64,000 nt of DNA from Lichenibacterium ramalinae (GTDB taxonomy: Bacteria > Pseudomonadota > Alphaproteobacteria > Rhizobiales > Beijerinckiaceae), in NCBI RefSeq assembly GCF_004137085.1, contig NZ_QYBC01000003.1:1-64000 (forward strand), read 5' to 3'. Under the pieces are notes generated by a model. It was not told the origin of the DNA. It was given only the letters and a program-made list of their open reading frames with translations, and made no database searches. This document shows, piece after piece, positions 44,279-53,453 of the stretch (positions within the stretch are counted from its first letter, which is position 1; each line of letters begins with the position of its first letter). The translations under genes were made by a program, and so were the position numbers.

Positions 44279-45052
44279 TCAGGCCGCCAGCCAGCCGCCG
44301 TCCACCACGAGGTTCGACCCCGTGATGAAGCTGGCGCGGTCGCTGGCCAGGAAGACGGCCGCGTTGGCGATGTCCTCCGGGCGGCCGAGGCGCGGCCAAG
44401 GTGTGCGCCGCCGCGCGTTCTCGACGAGGGCCGGGTCGAGCCCGATCCCAGGCCGGCCCGTCACGATCTTGCCCGGCGAGATGGAGTTGCACACGATGAG
44501 GTCCGCGGCGTAGTCCACCGCGATCTGCCGCGTGATGTAGATGGCGCCGGCCTTGCTGACGCCGTAGGCGCAGTCACGTGGCGACGTCACGATGCCCTGC
44601 TGCGAACCGAGGTTGATGATGCGCCCCCGCGCCTCGCCCAGCGGCTCCTGGCCGACCATCTGCGCCACCGCCCGTTTGCAGCCGTGGTACATGCCGGTCA
44701 TGTTGACCCCCATGACCGTCGCCCATTGCTCCTCGCTGGTGTCGAGCAGCGCCGTGCCCGAGAAGGTGGCGGCGTTGTTGACCATGATGTCCAGCCGTCC
44801 GTGGCGCGCCACGGTCTCGCCGACTACGGCGTCGACATCGGCCCAGCGCGACACGTCGGTGTGCAGGAAAAAAGCCCGCCCTCCGGCCGCCGCGATCTCG
44901 GCCGCGGTCGGCTCGCCGCCCTCGAGCGGCGTCTCGGTGACGTCGGCCACGCAGACCGCCGCGCCCTCCGCCGCGAAGGCCCGCGCGATGGCGCGGCCGA
45001 GGCCCGAACTCGCACCCGTCACCACCGCGACCCTGCCGTCGAGCTGACCCAT
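44279..45052 (-). CDS. Short-chain dehydrogenase/reductase
   Basis: A 257-residue classical SDR with TGASSGLG, NNAAT and YGVSK, and catalytic Ser in LGSQQG. The start codon at 45052 overlaps the upstream region of the divergent carbamoylase gene, so the two promoters are back to back in a very short region. It forms an operon with the epimerase gene. Possibly an alcohol or amino-alcohol dehydrogenase acting on a product of the locus. Confidence 0.86.
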   Translation of the reverse strand: MGQLDGRVAVVTGASSGLGRAIARAFAAEGAAVCVADVTETPLEGGEPTAAEIAAAGGRAFFLHTDVSRWADVDAVVGETVARHGRLDIMVNNAATFSGTALLDTSEEQWATVMGVNMTGMYHGCKRAVAQMVGQEPLGEARGRIINLGSQQGIVTSPRDCAYGVSKAGAIYITRQIAVDYAADLIVCNSISPGKIVTGRPGIGLDPALVENARRRTPWPRLGRPEDIANAAVFLASDRASFITGSNLVVDGGWLAA

Positions 45053-45104
45053 GCCGTTTCCTCCCCTCAACTGCCCCGTCGCGAAGGACGCGTCCGTGAC
45101 CCCC

Positions 45105-46355
45105 ATGCCCGATCTCGACCTCGCCGGACAGCTCTTCGACACGCTGGCGGCCCGCACGCGACGCGGCCGCGGCATCGAGCGCGACAGCTATGGCCCGGGC
45201 GAGCAGGTCGGCCACGATATCGCCGGCGCGGCAGCTCGGTCCATGGGTCTCGAGGTCACGATCGACGCCATCGGCAACCTCACCATGCTGCTGCCGGGCA
45301 CCGATCGGGCGGCCCCGGCTGTGCTGATGGGGTCTCACCTGGATTCCGTGCCCCAGGGCGGCAATTTCGATGGTGCCGCCGGCGTCGTGGCGGGCCTGGC
45401 GATCCTGTCGGGCTGGCGGAGGGCCGGCCACACGCCGGCCCGCGACCTCGCCGTGATGGCGATCCGGGCCGAGGAGTCGGCCTGGTTCGACGTGCCCTAT
45501 CTCGGCAGCGCCGGCGCCTTCGGGCTGCTCGACCCCGCCTGCCTGGCGGTCCGTCGCGCGGACGACGGCCGGACGCTCGAGGAGGCGCTGACGGCCGGCG
45601 GGTTCGACGCCGGCGCCATCCGGGACCGGCGCCGGCTCCTGGATCCCACCCGGCTCGCTGCCTATCTCGAACTCCACATCGAGCAGGCGCCGGTGCTGAT
45701 CCATCTCGAAAGGCCGGTCGCGGTCGTGACGGGCATCCGGGGGTGCCGCCGGCTGCGCCACGTCCGCTGCCTCGGCGCCACGGGCCACTCCGGCGCGCTG
45801 CCGCGGGCCTACCGGCAGGATGCGGTCGCGGCCTCGGTGGCGCTACTCGGCCGCCTCGAGCGCGCGTGGCAGGCGCGCGAAGCGGCCGGGGAGGACCTCG
45901 TCGTCACCACCGGCGAATTCACGACCGACCCCGCCCAGCACGGTCCCAGCAAGGTCGCGGGCGAGACGCGCTTCGTCATCGACATCCGCTCCGTGTCCGA
46001 CCGCACCATGGAGGCGTTCGAGACCGAGGTCCGGGCCGAGGCCGCGGCTGTGGAAGCCGAGTACCGCGTGAGCTTCGCGCTGGGCGAGGCGACCTACTCG
46101 CCTCCCGCCGTGATGGACGACGGCCTGCGGCAGGCTCTCGCCGCCGGCATGGCCTCGCTGGGCTTGCCGCCCCAGGCCATGGCGAGCGGGGCCGGGCACG
46201 ATGCCGCGACCTTCGCCGCCATGGGCGTGCCGACCGGCATGATCTTCGTCCGGAACCGGAACGGCAGCCACAATCCCGACGAGGCGATGGACATGGCGGA
46301 TTTCGCGCTCGCCACCCGAGCCCTGGCGGAAGCCGTGGCGGCTCTGGCCGCGTGA
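45105..46355 (+). CDS. N-carbamoyl-L-amino acid hydrolase (HyuC/AllC-like, M20 family)
   Basis: A 416-residue zinc amidohydrolase of the peptidase M20 type. Metal-binding pieces: GSHLDSVPQGGNFDG, AEESAWF, LELHIEQAP, and the late GAGHDA. These match beta-ureidopropionase/L-carbamoylase/allantoate amidohydrolase enzymes, which split N-carbamoyl groups to CO2 and ammonia. ATG 45105 is chosen over the 45051 start because the latter gives a non-family extension that overlaps the divergent gene. It faces the hydantoinase gene end to end, with a hairpin between them. Confidence 0.9.
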   Translation: MPDLDLAGQLFDTLAARTRRGRGIERDSYGPGEQVGHDIAGAAARSMGLEVTIDAIGNLTMLLPGTDRAAPAVLMGSHLDSVPQGGNFDGAAGVVAGLAILSGWRRAGHTPARDLAVMAIRAEESAWFDVPYLGSAGAFGLLDPACLAVRRADDGRTLEEALTAGGFDAGAIRDRRRLLDPTRLAAYLELHIEQAPVLIHLERPVAVVTGIRGCRRLRHVRCLGATGHSGALPRAYRQDAVAASVALLGRLERAWQAREAAGEDLVVTTGEFTTDPAQHGPSKVAGETRFVIDIRSVSDRTMEAFETEVRAEAAAVEAEYRVSFALGEATYSPPAVMDDGLRQALAAGMASLGLPPQAMASGAGHDAATFAAMGVPTGMIFVRNRNGSHNPDEAMDMADFALATRALAEAVAALAA

Positions 46356-46362
46356 GGTTCCG

Positions 46363-46389
46363 GGGCGCGGGGCCGTTTCTCCCGCGCCC
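46363..46389. terminator. Hairpin between convergent carbamoylase and hydantoinase genes
   Basis: A perfect 9-bp GC stem GGGCGCGGG/CCCGCGCCC with a 9-base loop fills the 41-bp gap between the two stop codons. A short T-run lies inside the loop only, so a bidirectional attenuation role is inferred. Confidence 0.55.
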
Positions 46390-46396
46390 GCCGGTC

Positions 46397-47821
46397 TTAC
46401 CGAAGCCAGCTCTGCGGCCGATCGGCCGGCCGCACCGGCAGGCCGGCCGGCACGAAGCGGCCGCGGCCCGGGCGCGACGTCACCCGGCCCTCGTGCCACA
46501 AAACCTCGCCGGCCGCGATCGTGGTCACGGGCCAGCCCCGTACGGCCCGCCCCTCGTAGGGCGTGTGGTCGTTCGCGTGGTGCAGCAGGGCATTGGTGAT
46601 GGTGACGGCGCGCTCGGGGTCCCACAGGACGATGTCGGCATCGGACCCGACGGCGAGCAGGCCCTTGCGCGGGGCGAGGCCGAAGATCCTGGCCGGCGCC
46701 GTGCTGGTGCGCTCGACGAAGTCGGCGAGCGACAGGTGCCCGCCCCGCACGGCGTCGGAGAACAGCAGGGCGAGCCGCGTCTCGATGCCCGGCAGGCCGT
46801 TCGGCACGGTGTGGAAGCCTCCGCCATGACGCAGCTTGTCGATGAAGAGCCAGGGGGAGTGGTCGGACGAGAAGATCGACAGCGTGCCGTCTCGCAACCC
46901 TTCCAGCACGGCGGCCTGGTCGACGGCGGTCCGAGGCGGCGGCGTGCAGACGCATTTGGCGCCTTCGAGCCCCGGCCGGTCCAGGTCCGCCGACGACAGG
47001 TAGAGGTATTGCGGGCAGGTTTCGGCCAGGATCGGCACGCCGCGGGCCTGGGCCCGCCGGATCTCCTCGACGACGCCGGCGGCCGAGACGTGGGCGACCA
47101 GGATCGGCACCTCGACGATCTCGCTCAGCGCGATGGCGCGGAACGCGGCCTCGCGGTCGCCGAGGGCCGGGCGGGACACGGCGTGGTGGCGCATCGCCGT
47201 CAATCCGGCGCCGACGAGCTTCTCGGTCAGCCACCGCACGCAGGCGTCGTTCTCGGCATGGACCATGGCGAGGACGCCGAGGGCGCGGGCCGCGTCGAGC
47301 ACCCGCAGCAACTCGCCGTCGTCGAGCTTCAGGCCCTCGTAGGTCATGTAGATCTTGATGGAGGTGCAGCCCTCGGCGACGAGGCGCGGCAGGTCTCGGT
47401 CGAGCGCCTCCGGCGTCGGATCGCCGAGGATGAGGTGGAAGTTGTAGTCGATATGCGCCTTGGCGGCGGCCTTGGCGTGGTAGTCGGCGGCGGCGGCGGC
47501 CAGCGATGCCCCCCGGAGCTGCATGGCGAAGGGCACGACCGTGGTGGTGCCGCCGCAGAGTGCCGAGAGCGTGCCGCTGGCAAGGTCGTCGGCGGTCGCC
47601 ATCCCGTCCCAGGGCGGCTGGTCCATGTGGCAGTGGGTGTCGACCCCGCCGGGCAGCACCAGGCGGTCGCGCGCGTCGAGGTCGCGCGACGCCGGGCCGA
47701 GGTCGCGCCCGATGGCGGCGATGAGCCCGTCGCGGACGCCGATGTCCACCACGGCCTCCCCGTCGGGCAGGACCGCGCGACCGCCCCGCACCGCGAGGTC
47801 GAAGGGCCGCCCGCCGCTCAC
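46397..47821 (-). CDS. Dihydropyrimidinase/D-hydantoinase
   Basis: A 474-residue cyclic amidohydrolase. The binuclear metal site is complete: HxH in GGVDTHCHMDQP (His63, His65), the carboxylated Lys in TSIKIYMTYEG, His in VHAEND, His in LVAHVSAAG, and Asp in SSDHSPWLF. It opens hydantoin or dihydropyrimidine rings to N-carbamoyl amino acids, the substrate of the facing carbamoylase. GTG 47821 starts the frame and overlaps the stop of the ABC ATPase gene (GTGA), so it is translationally coupled to the importer operon. The product could also be allantoinase-like; the HxH and length favour hydantoinase. Confidence 0.92.
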   Translation of the reverse strand: MSGGRPFDLAVRGGRAVLPDGEAVVDIGVRDGLIAAIGRDLGPASRDLDARDRLVLPGGVDTHCHMDQPPWDGMATADDLASGTLSALCGGTTTVVPFAMQLRGASLAAAAADYHAKAAAKAHIDYNFHLILGDPTPEALDRDLPRLVAEGCTSIKIYMTYEGLKLDDGELLRVLDAARALGVLAMVHAENDACVRWLTEKLVGAGLTAMRHHAVSRPALGDREAAFRAIALSEIVEVPILVAHVSAAGVVEEIRRAQARGVPILAETCPQYLYLSSADLDRPGLEGAKCVCTPPPRTAVDQAAVLEGLRDGTLSIFSSDHSPWLFIDKLRHGGGFHTVPNGLPGIETRLALLFSDAVRGGHLSLADFVERTSTAPARIFGLAPRKGLLAVGSDADIVLWDPERAVTITNALLHHANDHTPYEGRAVRGWPVTTIAAGEVLWHEGRVTSRPGRGRFVPAGLPVRPADRPQSWLR

Positions 47822-49863
47822 GGGGCGGTCTCGCGCCCGAGGTCGGCCGAGTCCAGGTGGCAGCGAATGGCGTGGCCGTCCTGGCGCGGGCTCAGCGGCG
47901 GCTCCTCGGTGTCGCAGATGGGTCCGATGCGGCGCGGGCAGCGCGTGTGGAACACGCAGCCCGAGGGCGGATCGACCGCGCTCGGGATCTCGCCCGACAG
48001 CGGGACGCGCTTCACCGCGCCGTCCGGCCCCGGCGAGGCCGACAGCAGCACCTCGGTATAGGGATGATGCGGGCCGGCGAAGACGCGGTCGGCCGGGCCG
48101 ATCTCCATGAGGCGCCCGAGGTAGAGCACGGCGATCCGGTCCGACACGTAGCGCACCACCGCGAGGTCGTGGCTGATGAAGAGGTAGCTCACGCCCTGTT
48201 CGGCCTGGAGATCGGCGAGGAGGTTCAGGATGGCGGCCTGCACCGACACGTCGAGTGCCGACGTGGGCTCGTCGCAGACGATGAGCCGGGGCCGCCCCGC
48301 GAAGGCGCGCGCGATCGCGACGCGCTGCTTCAGGCCACCCGACAGCTGCCGGGGCTTGGCGGCGAGATAGGCGTCGGCGAGCTGGACGCCGCGGGTGAGC
48401 GCCAGCATGCGCTCCCGCCGGGCCGCTCCCCCGAGGCCGGCGAGCTTGGCGAGGGCCCGGCCGATGATCCGGCCGATCGGATGGGCGCGGTTGAGCGCGG
48501 AATCCGGGTTCTGGAACACCATCTGGATCGCGGCGAGGTCGCGCCGCCGGCCGAGCGGCAGCAGCGCCTCCCCGTCGAGCGCGAGCCGGCTGTCGGCATC
48601 CGGCACCGTGAGGCCGAGCAGGATGCGGGCCAGGGTGGACTTCCCGCTTCCCGACTCGCCCACCAGCCCCAGCGTCTCTCCGGGCCGGACTGACAGGTCG
48701 ATGTCCCGCAGGGCCTGGACGGCCTGGCGTCCCTGCCGGAATGTCATGTTCAGGCCCGTCACGGCGAGCAGCGGGGCGTCGGCAGCGCGGTCCGCCGGGG
48801 CGGCCGGGGCTTGGGCGGGCGCGTTCCGGGGCAGGTGCGGCGCCTCGGCGTGGAAGTGGCAGCGGCTCGAGCGGCCGTCGCCGAGCGGGATCAGTGGGGG
48901 CGGATCGGCCCGGCAGACGTCGCGGGCGAGGCCGCAGCGGGGTGCGAAGACGCAACCCGCGGGCGCCGTCGCGGCGGTCGGCAGGAAGCCCGGGATCGTG
49001 TCGAGCCGCTCGCGCCGCCGGTCGAGGCCGCGGCGCGGGAGGCAGCGCAGCAGCCCCACAGTGTAGGGATGGCGCGGGTTCGCGAGGACCGCCCGGGTGG
49101 GTCCCTGCTCGACGAGGCGCCCGGCGTAGAGCACGCCCACCTCGGCGCACATGCGGGCGATGACCTCGAGATTGTGGCCGATGAACAGCACCGCCGTGCC
49201 GTTCTCGCGTCGCAGCGTTTCGACGAGGTCGAGCACCTCGGCCTCGACCGTGGCATCGAGTCCCGTGGTGGGCTCGTCGAGCACGATGAGCTCGCGCCTC
49301 ACCGCCAGCGCCATGGCGATGACGACGCGCTGCTGCATGCCGCCCGAGAGCTGGTGCGGGTACCGCTCCATGACGCTGGCGGGATCGGCAATCCGCACCC
49401 GGCCCAGCATGGCGAGCGCCCGGGCGCGGGCCTCCTCGGGGCCGGCACCGTCGAGCCCGTAGATTTCCGCCACCTGGGCACCGATGCGGATCGTCGGGTT
49501 CAGCGCGCGGCCGGGGTCCTGGTAGACCATCGACACGCTGTGCCGGCGCAGGTCGCGCAGCGCCGCGGCCGGCAGCGCCGTGACGTCGCGGCCGCCGACG
49601 AGGATGCGTCCCGCGTCGGTCCGGCCGTTCCGCGGCAGGTAACGCATCGCCGCCATGGCGGCAGTGGACTTGCCGCAACCGGATTCGCCCACGAGCCCGA
49701 AGGTGCCGCCCGCCGGGATCGCGATGTCGAGCCCGCGCAGCACCGGCCGGGACCGCCCGCGGACCCGGTAGGACACGTCGAGCCCGGAGATGCGCAGGGC
49801 GTCGGGCCTCAGGGCGGTGCCACTCACGCCGCTGCCCCGGTCGGCTTCGGCTAACAGCGTCAT
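47818..49863 (-). CDS. Peptide-type ABC transporter, two fused ATP-binding domains (DppDF-like)
   Basis: A 681-residue fusion of two ATPases. Domain 1: GESGCGKST, LSGGMQQRVVIAMAL, LIVLDEPTTGLD. Domain 2: GESGSGKST, LSGGLKQRVAIARAF, LIVCDEPTSALD. Each ends in the oligopeptide-type C-terminal Cys segment (GCVFAPRCGLARDVC and GCVFHTRCPRRIGPIC) thought to carry an iron-sulfur cluster. The ATG at 49863 overlaps the upstream permease end. It energises the importer for the hydantoin-derived or peptide-like compound. Confidence 0.92.
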   Translation of the reverse strand: MTLLAEADRGSGVSGTALRPDALRISGLDVSYRVRGRSRPVLRGLDIAIPAGGTFGLVGESGCGKSTAAMAAMRYLPRNGRTDAGRILVGGRDVTALPAAALRDLRRHSVSMVYQDPGRALNPTIRIGAQVAEIYGLDGAGPEEARARALAMLGRVRIADPASVMERYPHQLSGGMQQRVVIAMALAVRRELIVLDEPTTGLDATVEAEVLDLVETLRRENGTAVLFIGHNLEVIARMCAEVGVLYAGRLVEQGPTRAVLANPRHPYTVGLLRCLPRRGLDRRRERLDTIPGFLPTAATAPAGCVFAPRCGLARDVCRADPPPLIPLGDGRSSRCHFHAEAPHLPRNAPAQAPAAPADRAADAPLLAVTGLNMTFRQGRQAVQALRDIDLSVRPGETLGLVGESGSGKSTLARILLGLTVPDADSRLALDGEALLPLGRRRDLAAIQMVFQNPDSALNRAHPIGRIIGRALAKLAGLGGAARRERMLALTRGVQLADAYLAAKPRQLSGGLKQRVAIARAFAGRPRLIVCDEPTSALDVSVQAAILNLLADLQAEQGVSYLFISHDLAVVRYVSDRIAVLYLGRLMEIGPADRVFAGPHHPYTEVLLSASPGPDGAVKRVPLSGEIPSAVDPPSGCVFHTRCPRRIGPICDTEEPPLSPRQDGHAIRCHLDSADLGRETAP

Positions 49864-50714
49864 TCGGCGACCTCCGCCAGCCCGTCGGCCACGAGATTGA
49901 CGGCGATCACCAGCGACGCGATGGCGAGGGCGTCGAACAGCACCGTCCACCAGTAGCCGCCGCCGATCAGCGCGTAATTCTCCGATATGGCGAGGCCCCA
50001 GTCGGGCGAGGGCGGCTGCAGGCCGACCCCCAGGAACGACAGCGTCGCCACCGTGAAGATCGCGTAGCCGAGCCGCACCGTCAGCTCCACCACGATGGGG
50101 GGTAGGATGTTGGGCAGGATCTCGAACCCCATGAGGTGGAGGGCGGATTCGCCCCGCAGCCGCGCCGCCGCGACGTAGTCGAGGTTGCGCTCCGTCATGA
50201 CGGCGGCCCGCACCGTCCGGGCCACGATGGGCATGAAGCTGAGGCCGATCGCCGCCACCACGGTGGCGTTGGAGGCGCCGAGCGCCGTGAGGGCCAGCAG
50301 CGCCAGGATGAGCAGCGGCAGCGCCAGCACGGCTTCCACGATGCGGCTCAGCACGTCGTCTACCCAGCCCGGGAAGAAGCCCATGACGAGGCCGAGGGCC
50401 GTGCCGAGCGCGATGCCGAGCAGCGTCGCGAGCGGCGCCACCACGAGGATGTCGCGCGAGCCCGCGATGACGCGGGCAAACATGTCCCGGCCGAGCTCGT
50501 CGGTGCCAAACCAGTGCTCGGCCGAGGGCGGCGCCAGGCTGTTCAGGATGTCGTCGGCCAGCGGGTCGACGAGGAGGCGGCCGAACAACGCGCAGCTCAC
50601 CCAGAACAGGATGATCCCGAGCCCCACCAGGAAGGCGGGCGAGCGCAGCAGCAGGCGCAGCCGCTCGAAGCCTAGCGTCGTGCGGCGGGCGGCCGGCAGG
50701 CCGACCGCGCTCAC
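49860..50714 (-). CDS. Peptide-type ABC transporter permease (DppC-like)
   Basis: A 284-residue permease with about six membrane segments and the DppC marks HWFGTDELGRDMFARVIAGSR and YVAAARLRGESALHLMGFEILPN. It overlaps the ATPase by 4 bases and the DppB-like gene by 4 bases. Confidence 0.92.
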   Translation of the reverse strand: MSAVGLPAARRTTLGFERLRLLLRSPAFLVGLGIILFWVSCALFGRLLVDPLADDILNSLAPPSAEHWFGTDELGRDMFARVIAGSRDILVVAPLATLLGIALGTALGLVMGFFPGWVDDVLSRIVEAVLALPLLILALLALTALGASNATVVAAIGLSFMPIVARTVRAAVMTERNLDYVAAARLRGESALHLMGFEILPNILPPIVVELTVRLGYAIFTVATLSFLGVGLQPPSPDWGLAISENYALIGGGYWWTVLFDALAIASLVIAVNLVADGLAEVAE

Positions 50715-51664
50715 GCCCGTCCTCCCGCCCGGATCCGCGGGTTGAGGGCCGCGAGGAGCATGTCGGCGGCCAGCGTCGACAAGACGTAGATGACCCCGAC
50801 CGTCATGATGCCGGCCTCCAACATGGGGAAGTCGTGACCGCGCGCCGCAGTGTAGATGAGGCTGCCGATGCCCTGATAGTGGAACAGCGTCTCAATCACC
50901 ACGAGGCCGCCCACGAGATAGCCGGTCTGCGACGCCACGACCGTGATGGTGGGCAGCAGCGCGTTGCGCAGCACGTGGCGCATCACGACGTCGCGCCGCG
51001 GCAGGCCCTTCAACACGGCGGTGCGGGCGTAGTCGCTGTCGAGCGCCTCGACCGTGCCGGCCCGGGCCATGCGGGCGATGTACCCGAAGACGATGAAGAC
51101 GAGCGGGATGGCGGGCAGCACCAGATAATAGAGCTGCACGGCGGCACCCGCGCCCGGCGGGGGCGTGGCCGAGATGGGGAACAGCTTCAACCCGATGCCG
51201 AAGACCAGGATCAGCACGATGCCGGAGACGAATTCCGGCACCACCGTGGCCGACAGGCCGACCAGCACGATGGCCCTGTCGAGAAGCCGGCCGCGGTTCA
51301 GCGCCGCCACGATGCCGCCGAGGATCCCGAGCGGCACCACAAGCGTGAAGGCCACGCCGCCGAGCTTCAACGAGTTCCACAGCGCTGCTCCGACGAAGGG
51401 CGCGACGGGCGCCCGAAACGCGAAGGACTGGCTCATGTCGCCCCGCACGAAACGGCCGATCCATTCGCCGTACTGCACCAGCGCCGGGCGGTCGGCGCCG
51501 AGCTGGTGGTTCAGGGCCGCGACGGCGCGCGGATCCGCGAGCGGGCCCAGGACGGCGCGGCCGACGTCGCCCGGCAGCAGCTGCCCGCCCGCGAAGACGA
51601 GCAGGCTGAGGATGAACAACGTCACGGCGGCGTAGGGCAGGCGACGCAGCAGGAGCCCGAGCAC
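50711..51664 (-). CDS. Peptide-type ABC transporter permease (DppB-like)
   Basis: A 317-residue permease of the DppB family (LLRRLPYAAVTLFILSLLVF; coupling loop YARTAVLKGLPRRDVVMRHVLRN). GTG 51664 is chosen because it begins in the first hydrophobic helix, 19 bases after the binding-protein stop; the open frame upstream lies inside that gene. Confidence 0.9.
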   Translation of the reverse strand: MLGLLLRRLPYAAVTLFILSLLVFAGGQLLPGDVGRAVLGPLADPRAVAALNHQLGADRPALVQYGEWIGRFVRGDMSQSFAFRAPVAPFVGAALWNSLKLGGVAFTLVVPLGILGGIVAALNRGRLLDRAIVLVGLSATVVPEFVSGIVLILVFGIGLKLFPISATPPPGAGAAVQLYYLVLPAIPLVFIVFGYIARMARAGTVEALDSDYARTAVLKGLPRRDVVMRHVLRNALLPTITVVASQTGYLVGGLVVIETLFHYQGIGSLIYTAARGHDFPMLEAGIMTVGVIYVLSTLAADMLLAALNPRIRAGGRA

Positions 51665-51683
51665 GGCCGCGGCCCCGGCCGTC

Positions 51684-53339
51684 TCAGACGAAGCCCGCCC
51701 GGTCCAGGAACAGGCGGTTGGGGATCGGCGGGATGCCGGCGAGGCCCTTCCGGGTCGGCACGAGGTAGTCAAAGAAATATCCGAACAGCACCGGGGTCTC
51801 GTCGAGCAGCAGCGTCTCGATCTTGGCGGCGAGGTCGCGCTGGCCGCCGACGTCCGACGTCCGCCCGAACTGGTCCACGAGCGCGTCGTAGTCCTTGTTC
51901 TTGAAATGCGCGGCGTTCCAGGAGCCGTCGCTGAGCAGCGGCGCGCGCAGGAACACGTTGGGCACGCCGCGATGGCCGTAATCGGTGATCCCCATGGTGC
52001 TGTCGAGCCAATCGGACTGGCCGAAGACCGCCTTGCCGTAATAGGCGTCCTGCGACTCGATCTTGAGTTCGATGTCGATGCCGACCGCCCGGGCGAAGTT
52101 CTGCAGCAGCACCGCGTATTGCGGGATCTCGAGGTAGGTTTCGGTGGTGAGGTTGACCTTGAAGCCCTTGCCGACGCCCGCCGCCTCGAGGAGCTGCTTG
52201 GCCTCGGCGATGTCCTGCTTGCGCTGCGCGATAGTGGGGGCGGCCGAGGGATAGACGGTGGCGAAGGGCGTGTCGTTGCCGATCTCGCCGTATCCGCGCA
52301 GCAGGCCCGCCACGAGCTTCTGCCGATCCAGGGTCAGCGCCATGGCGCGGCGCACGCGCTTGTCGGCAAAGGGGCCCGCGTCGCAGCGCATGTGCACCTG
52401 CTGGTGCGCGGTGCTCTTCTCGCGGATGATTGTGACGTTGGGGTCGTTGAGCAGGGCCTGGCCGCCGATCACGGGCAGCTGGTCGATGAGATCGACCTGT
52501 CCGCCCTGCAGGGCCAGGATGCGCGGCTGTAGGGCGTCGAAATAGGTGAATTCCGTCCGGTCCGGCAGGGCCTTGTCGCCCCAATAGTCCGGGTTGCGCA
52601 CGAAGCTCGCCCCGACCTTGGGGGTGAACTTGTCGAGCTTGAAGGGGCCGGTGCCGTCCCAGTTCTTCTCGTAGTCGCCCTTGTAGCTGGCCGGCAGGAT
52701 GATGCAATTGTAGTTGTCGGACGAGACCACGTAGGGGAAGGCGCCGTACGGAGCGTCGAGGTGGAACTCCACAGTCAGGTCGTCGACCTTCCTGGCGTTG
52801 CCCTTGGACAGGATGCCCTTGAAGGCCGAAAGCGCGTTCGACGCGTTGGCGGGGTCGGCCAGGCGGTCGATCGTGGCGATCACGTCGTCGGCCTTCAGCG
52901 TGCCGCCGCTGATGAACTTGACGCCCGGCCGGAGCTTGAAGGTCCAGACGGACGAATCGTCGTTGTGGCTCCAGCTCGTCGCCAGGACGGGCTTGAGCGT
53001 GAGATCGGCTTGCGTGACGCAGAGGAACTCGCCGGCCTGGATCAACATGGTGAGGCCGCCGTCGTCCGCCACCGTGACGGGATCGACGGCGCCGGCCGGG
53101 GTCGCGATGGCGACCCGGATGGTGTCGCCCGGCTTGCCCTGCGCCATCGCCCGCCGCGGCGCCACGAGCCCGACGGCGCCGGCGAGCCCCCCAAGGGTTG
53201 AGAGCGACAGGCCCATGACGCTGCCGTGGCGCAGGAAGGACCGGCGGTCGAGGCGCCCGGCCAGGATCTCGTCAACGAGGTCGTTCTCGACCGCGCCGAG
53301 GCCGCGCCGGAGCGCATCGATGGACTTGAACTGCTTCAT
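51684..53339 (-). CDS. ABC transporter substrate-binding protein, family 5, Tat-exported
   Basis: A 551-residue binding protein of the peptide/nickel/opine family (SBP_bac_5; SWSHNDDSSVWTFKLRPGVK is the family signature region). The N-terminus has a twin-arginine motif DRRSFLR at residues 31-37 followed by a hydrophobic stretch ending in AMAQG, so it is exported folded by the Tat route; the 30-residue leader before the motif is unusually long. It is the first gene of the importer-hydantoinase operon and defines the cargo. Confidence 0.9.
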   Translation of the reverse strand: MKQFKSIDALRRGLGAVENDLVDEILAGRLDRRSFLRHGSVMGLSLSTLGGLAGAVGLVAPRRAMAQGKPGDTIRVAIATPAGAVDPVTVADDGGLTMLIQAGEFLCVTQADLTLKPVLATSWSHNDDSSVWTFKLRPGVKFISGGTLKADDVIATIDRLADPANASNALSAFKGILSKGNARKVDDLTVEFHLDAPYGAFPYVVSSDNYNCIILPASYKGDYEKNWDGTGPFKLDKFTPKVGASFVRNPDYWGDKALPDRTEFTYFDALQPRILALQGGQVDLIDQLPVIGGQALLNDPNVTIIREKSTAHQQVHMRCDAGPFADKRVRRAMALTLDRQKLVAGLLRGYGEIGNDTPFATVYPSAAPTIAQRKQDIAEAKQLLEAAGVGKGFKVNLTTETYLEIPQYAVLLQNFARAVGIDIELKIESQDAYYGKAVFGQSDWLDSTMGITDYGHRGVPNVFLRAPLLSDGSWNAAHFKNKDYDALVDQFGRTSDVGGQRDLAAKIETLLLDETPVLFGYFFDYLVPTRKGLAGIPPIPNRLFLDRAGFV

Positions 53340-53453
53340 CGCCGATGAACCTTTGTCCTGACACGCGAGGTCGCCCGCTCAACAAATGAGCATCGGGCAG
53401 GCCGTAGCGTCAATGGTGCCGCCGCCGCGGTCGCATGCAGGAGTCCGGCCAAT

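Noticed and set aside
44228-48061. Very long plus-strand open frame (1277 codons)
   Set aside because: It is antisense to epimerase, SDR, hydantoinase and ATPase genes and its product is Arg/Gly/His-rich; a GC-rich shadow frame.
46397-49678. Single 1093-codon minus frame joining hydantoinase and upstream sequence
   Set aside because: Only the part from GTG 47821 has hydantoinase character; the upstream part is the out-of-frame shadow of the ATPase gene.
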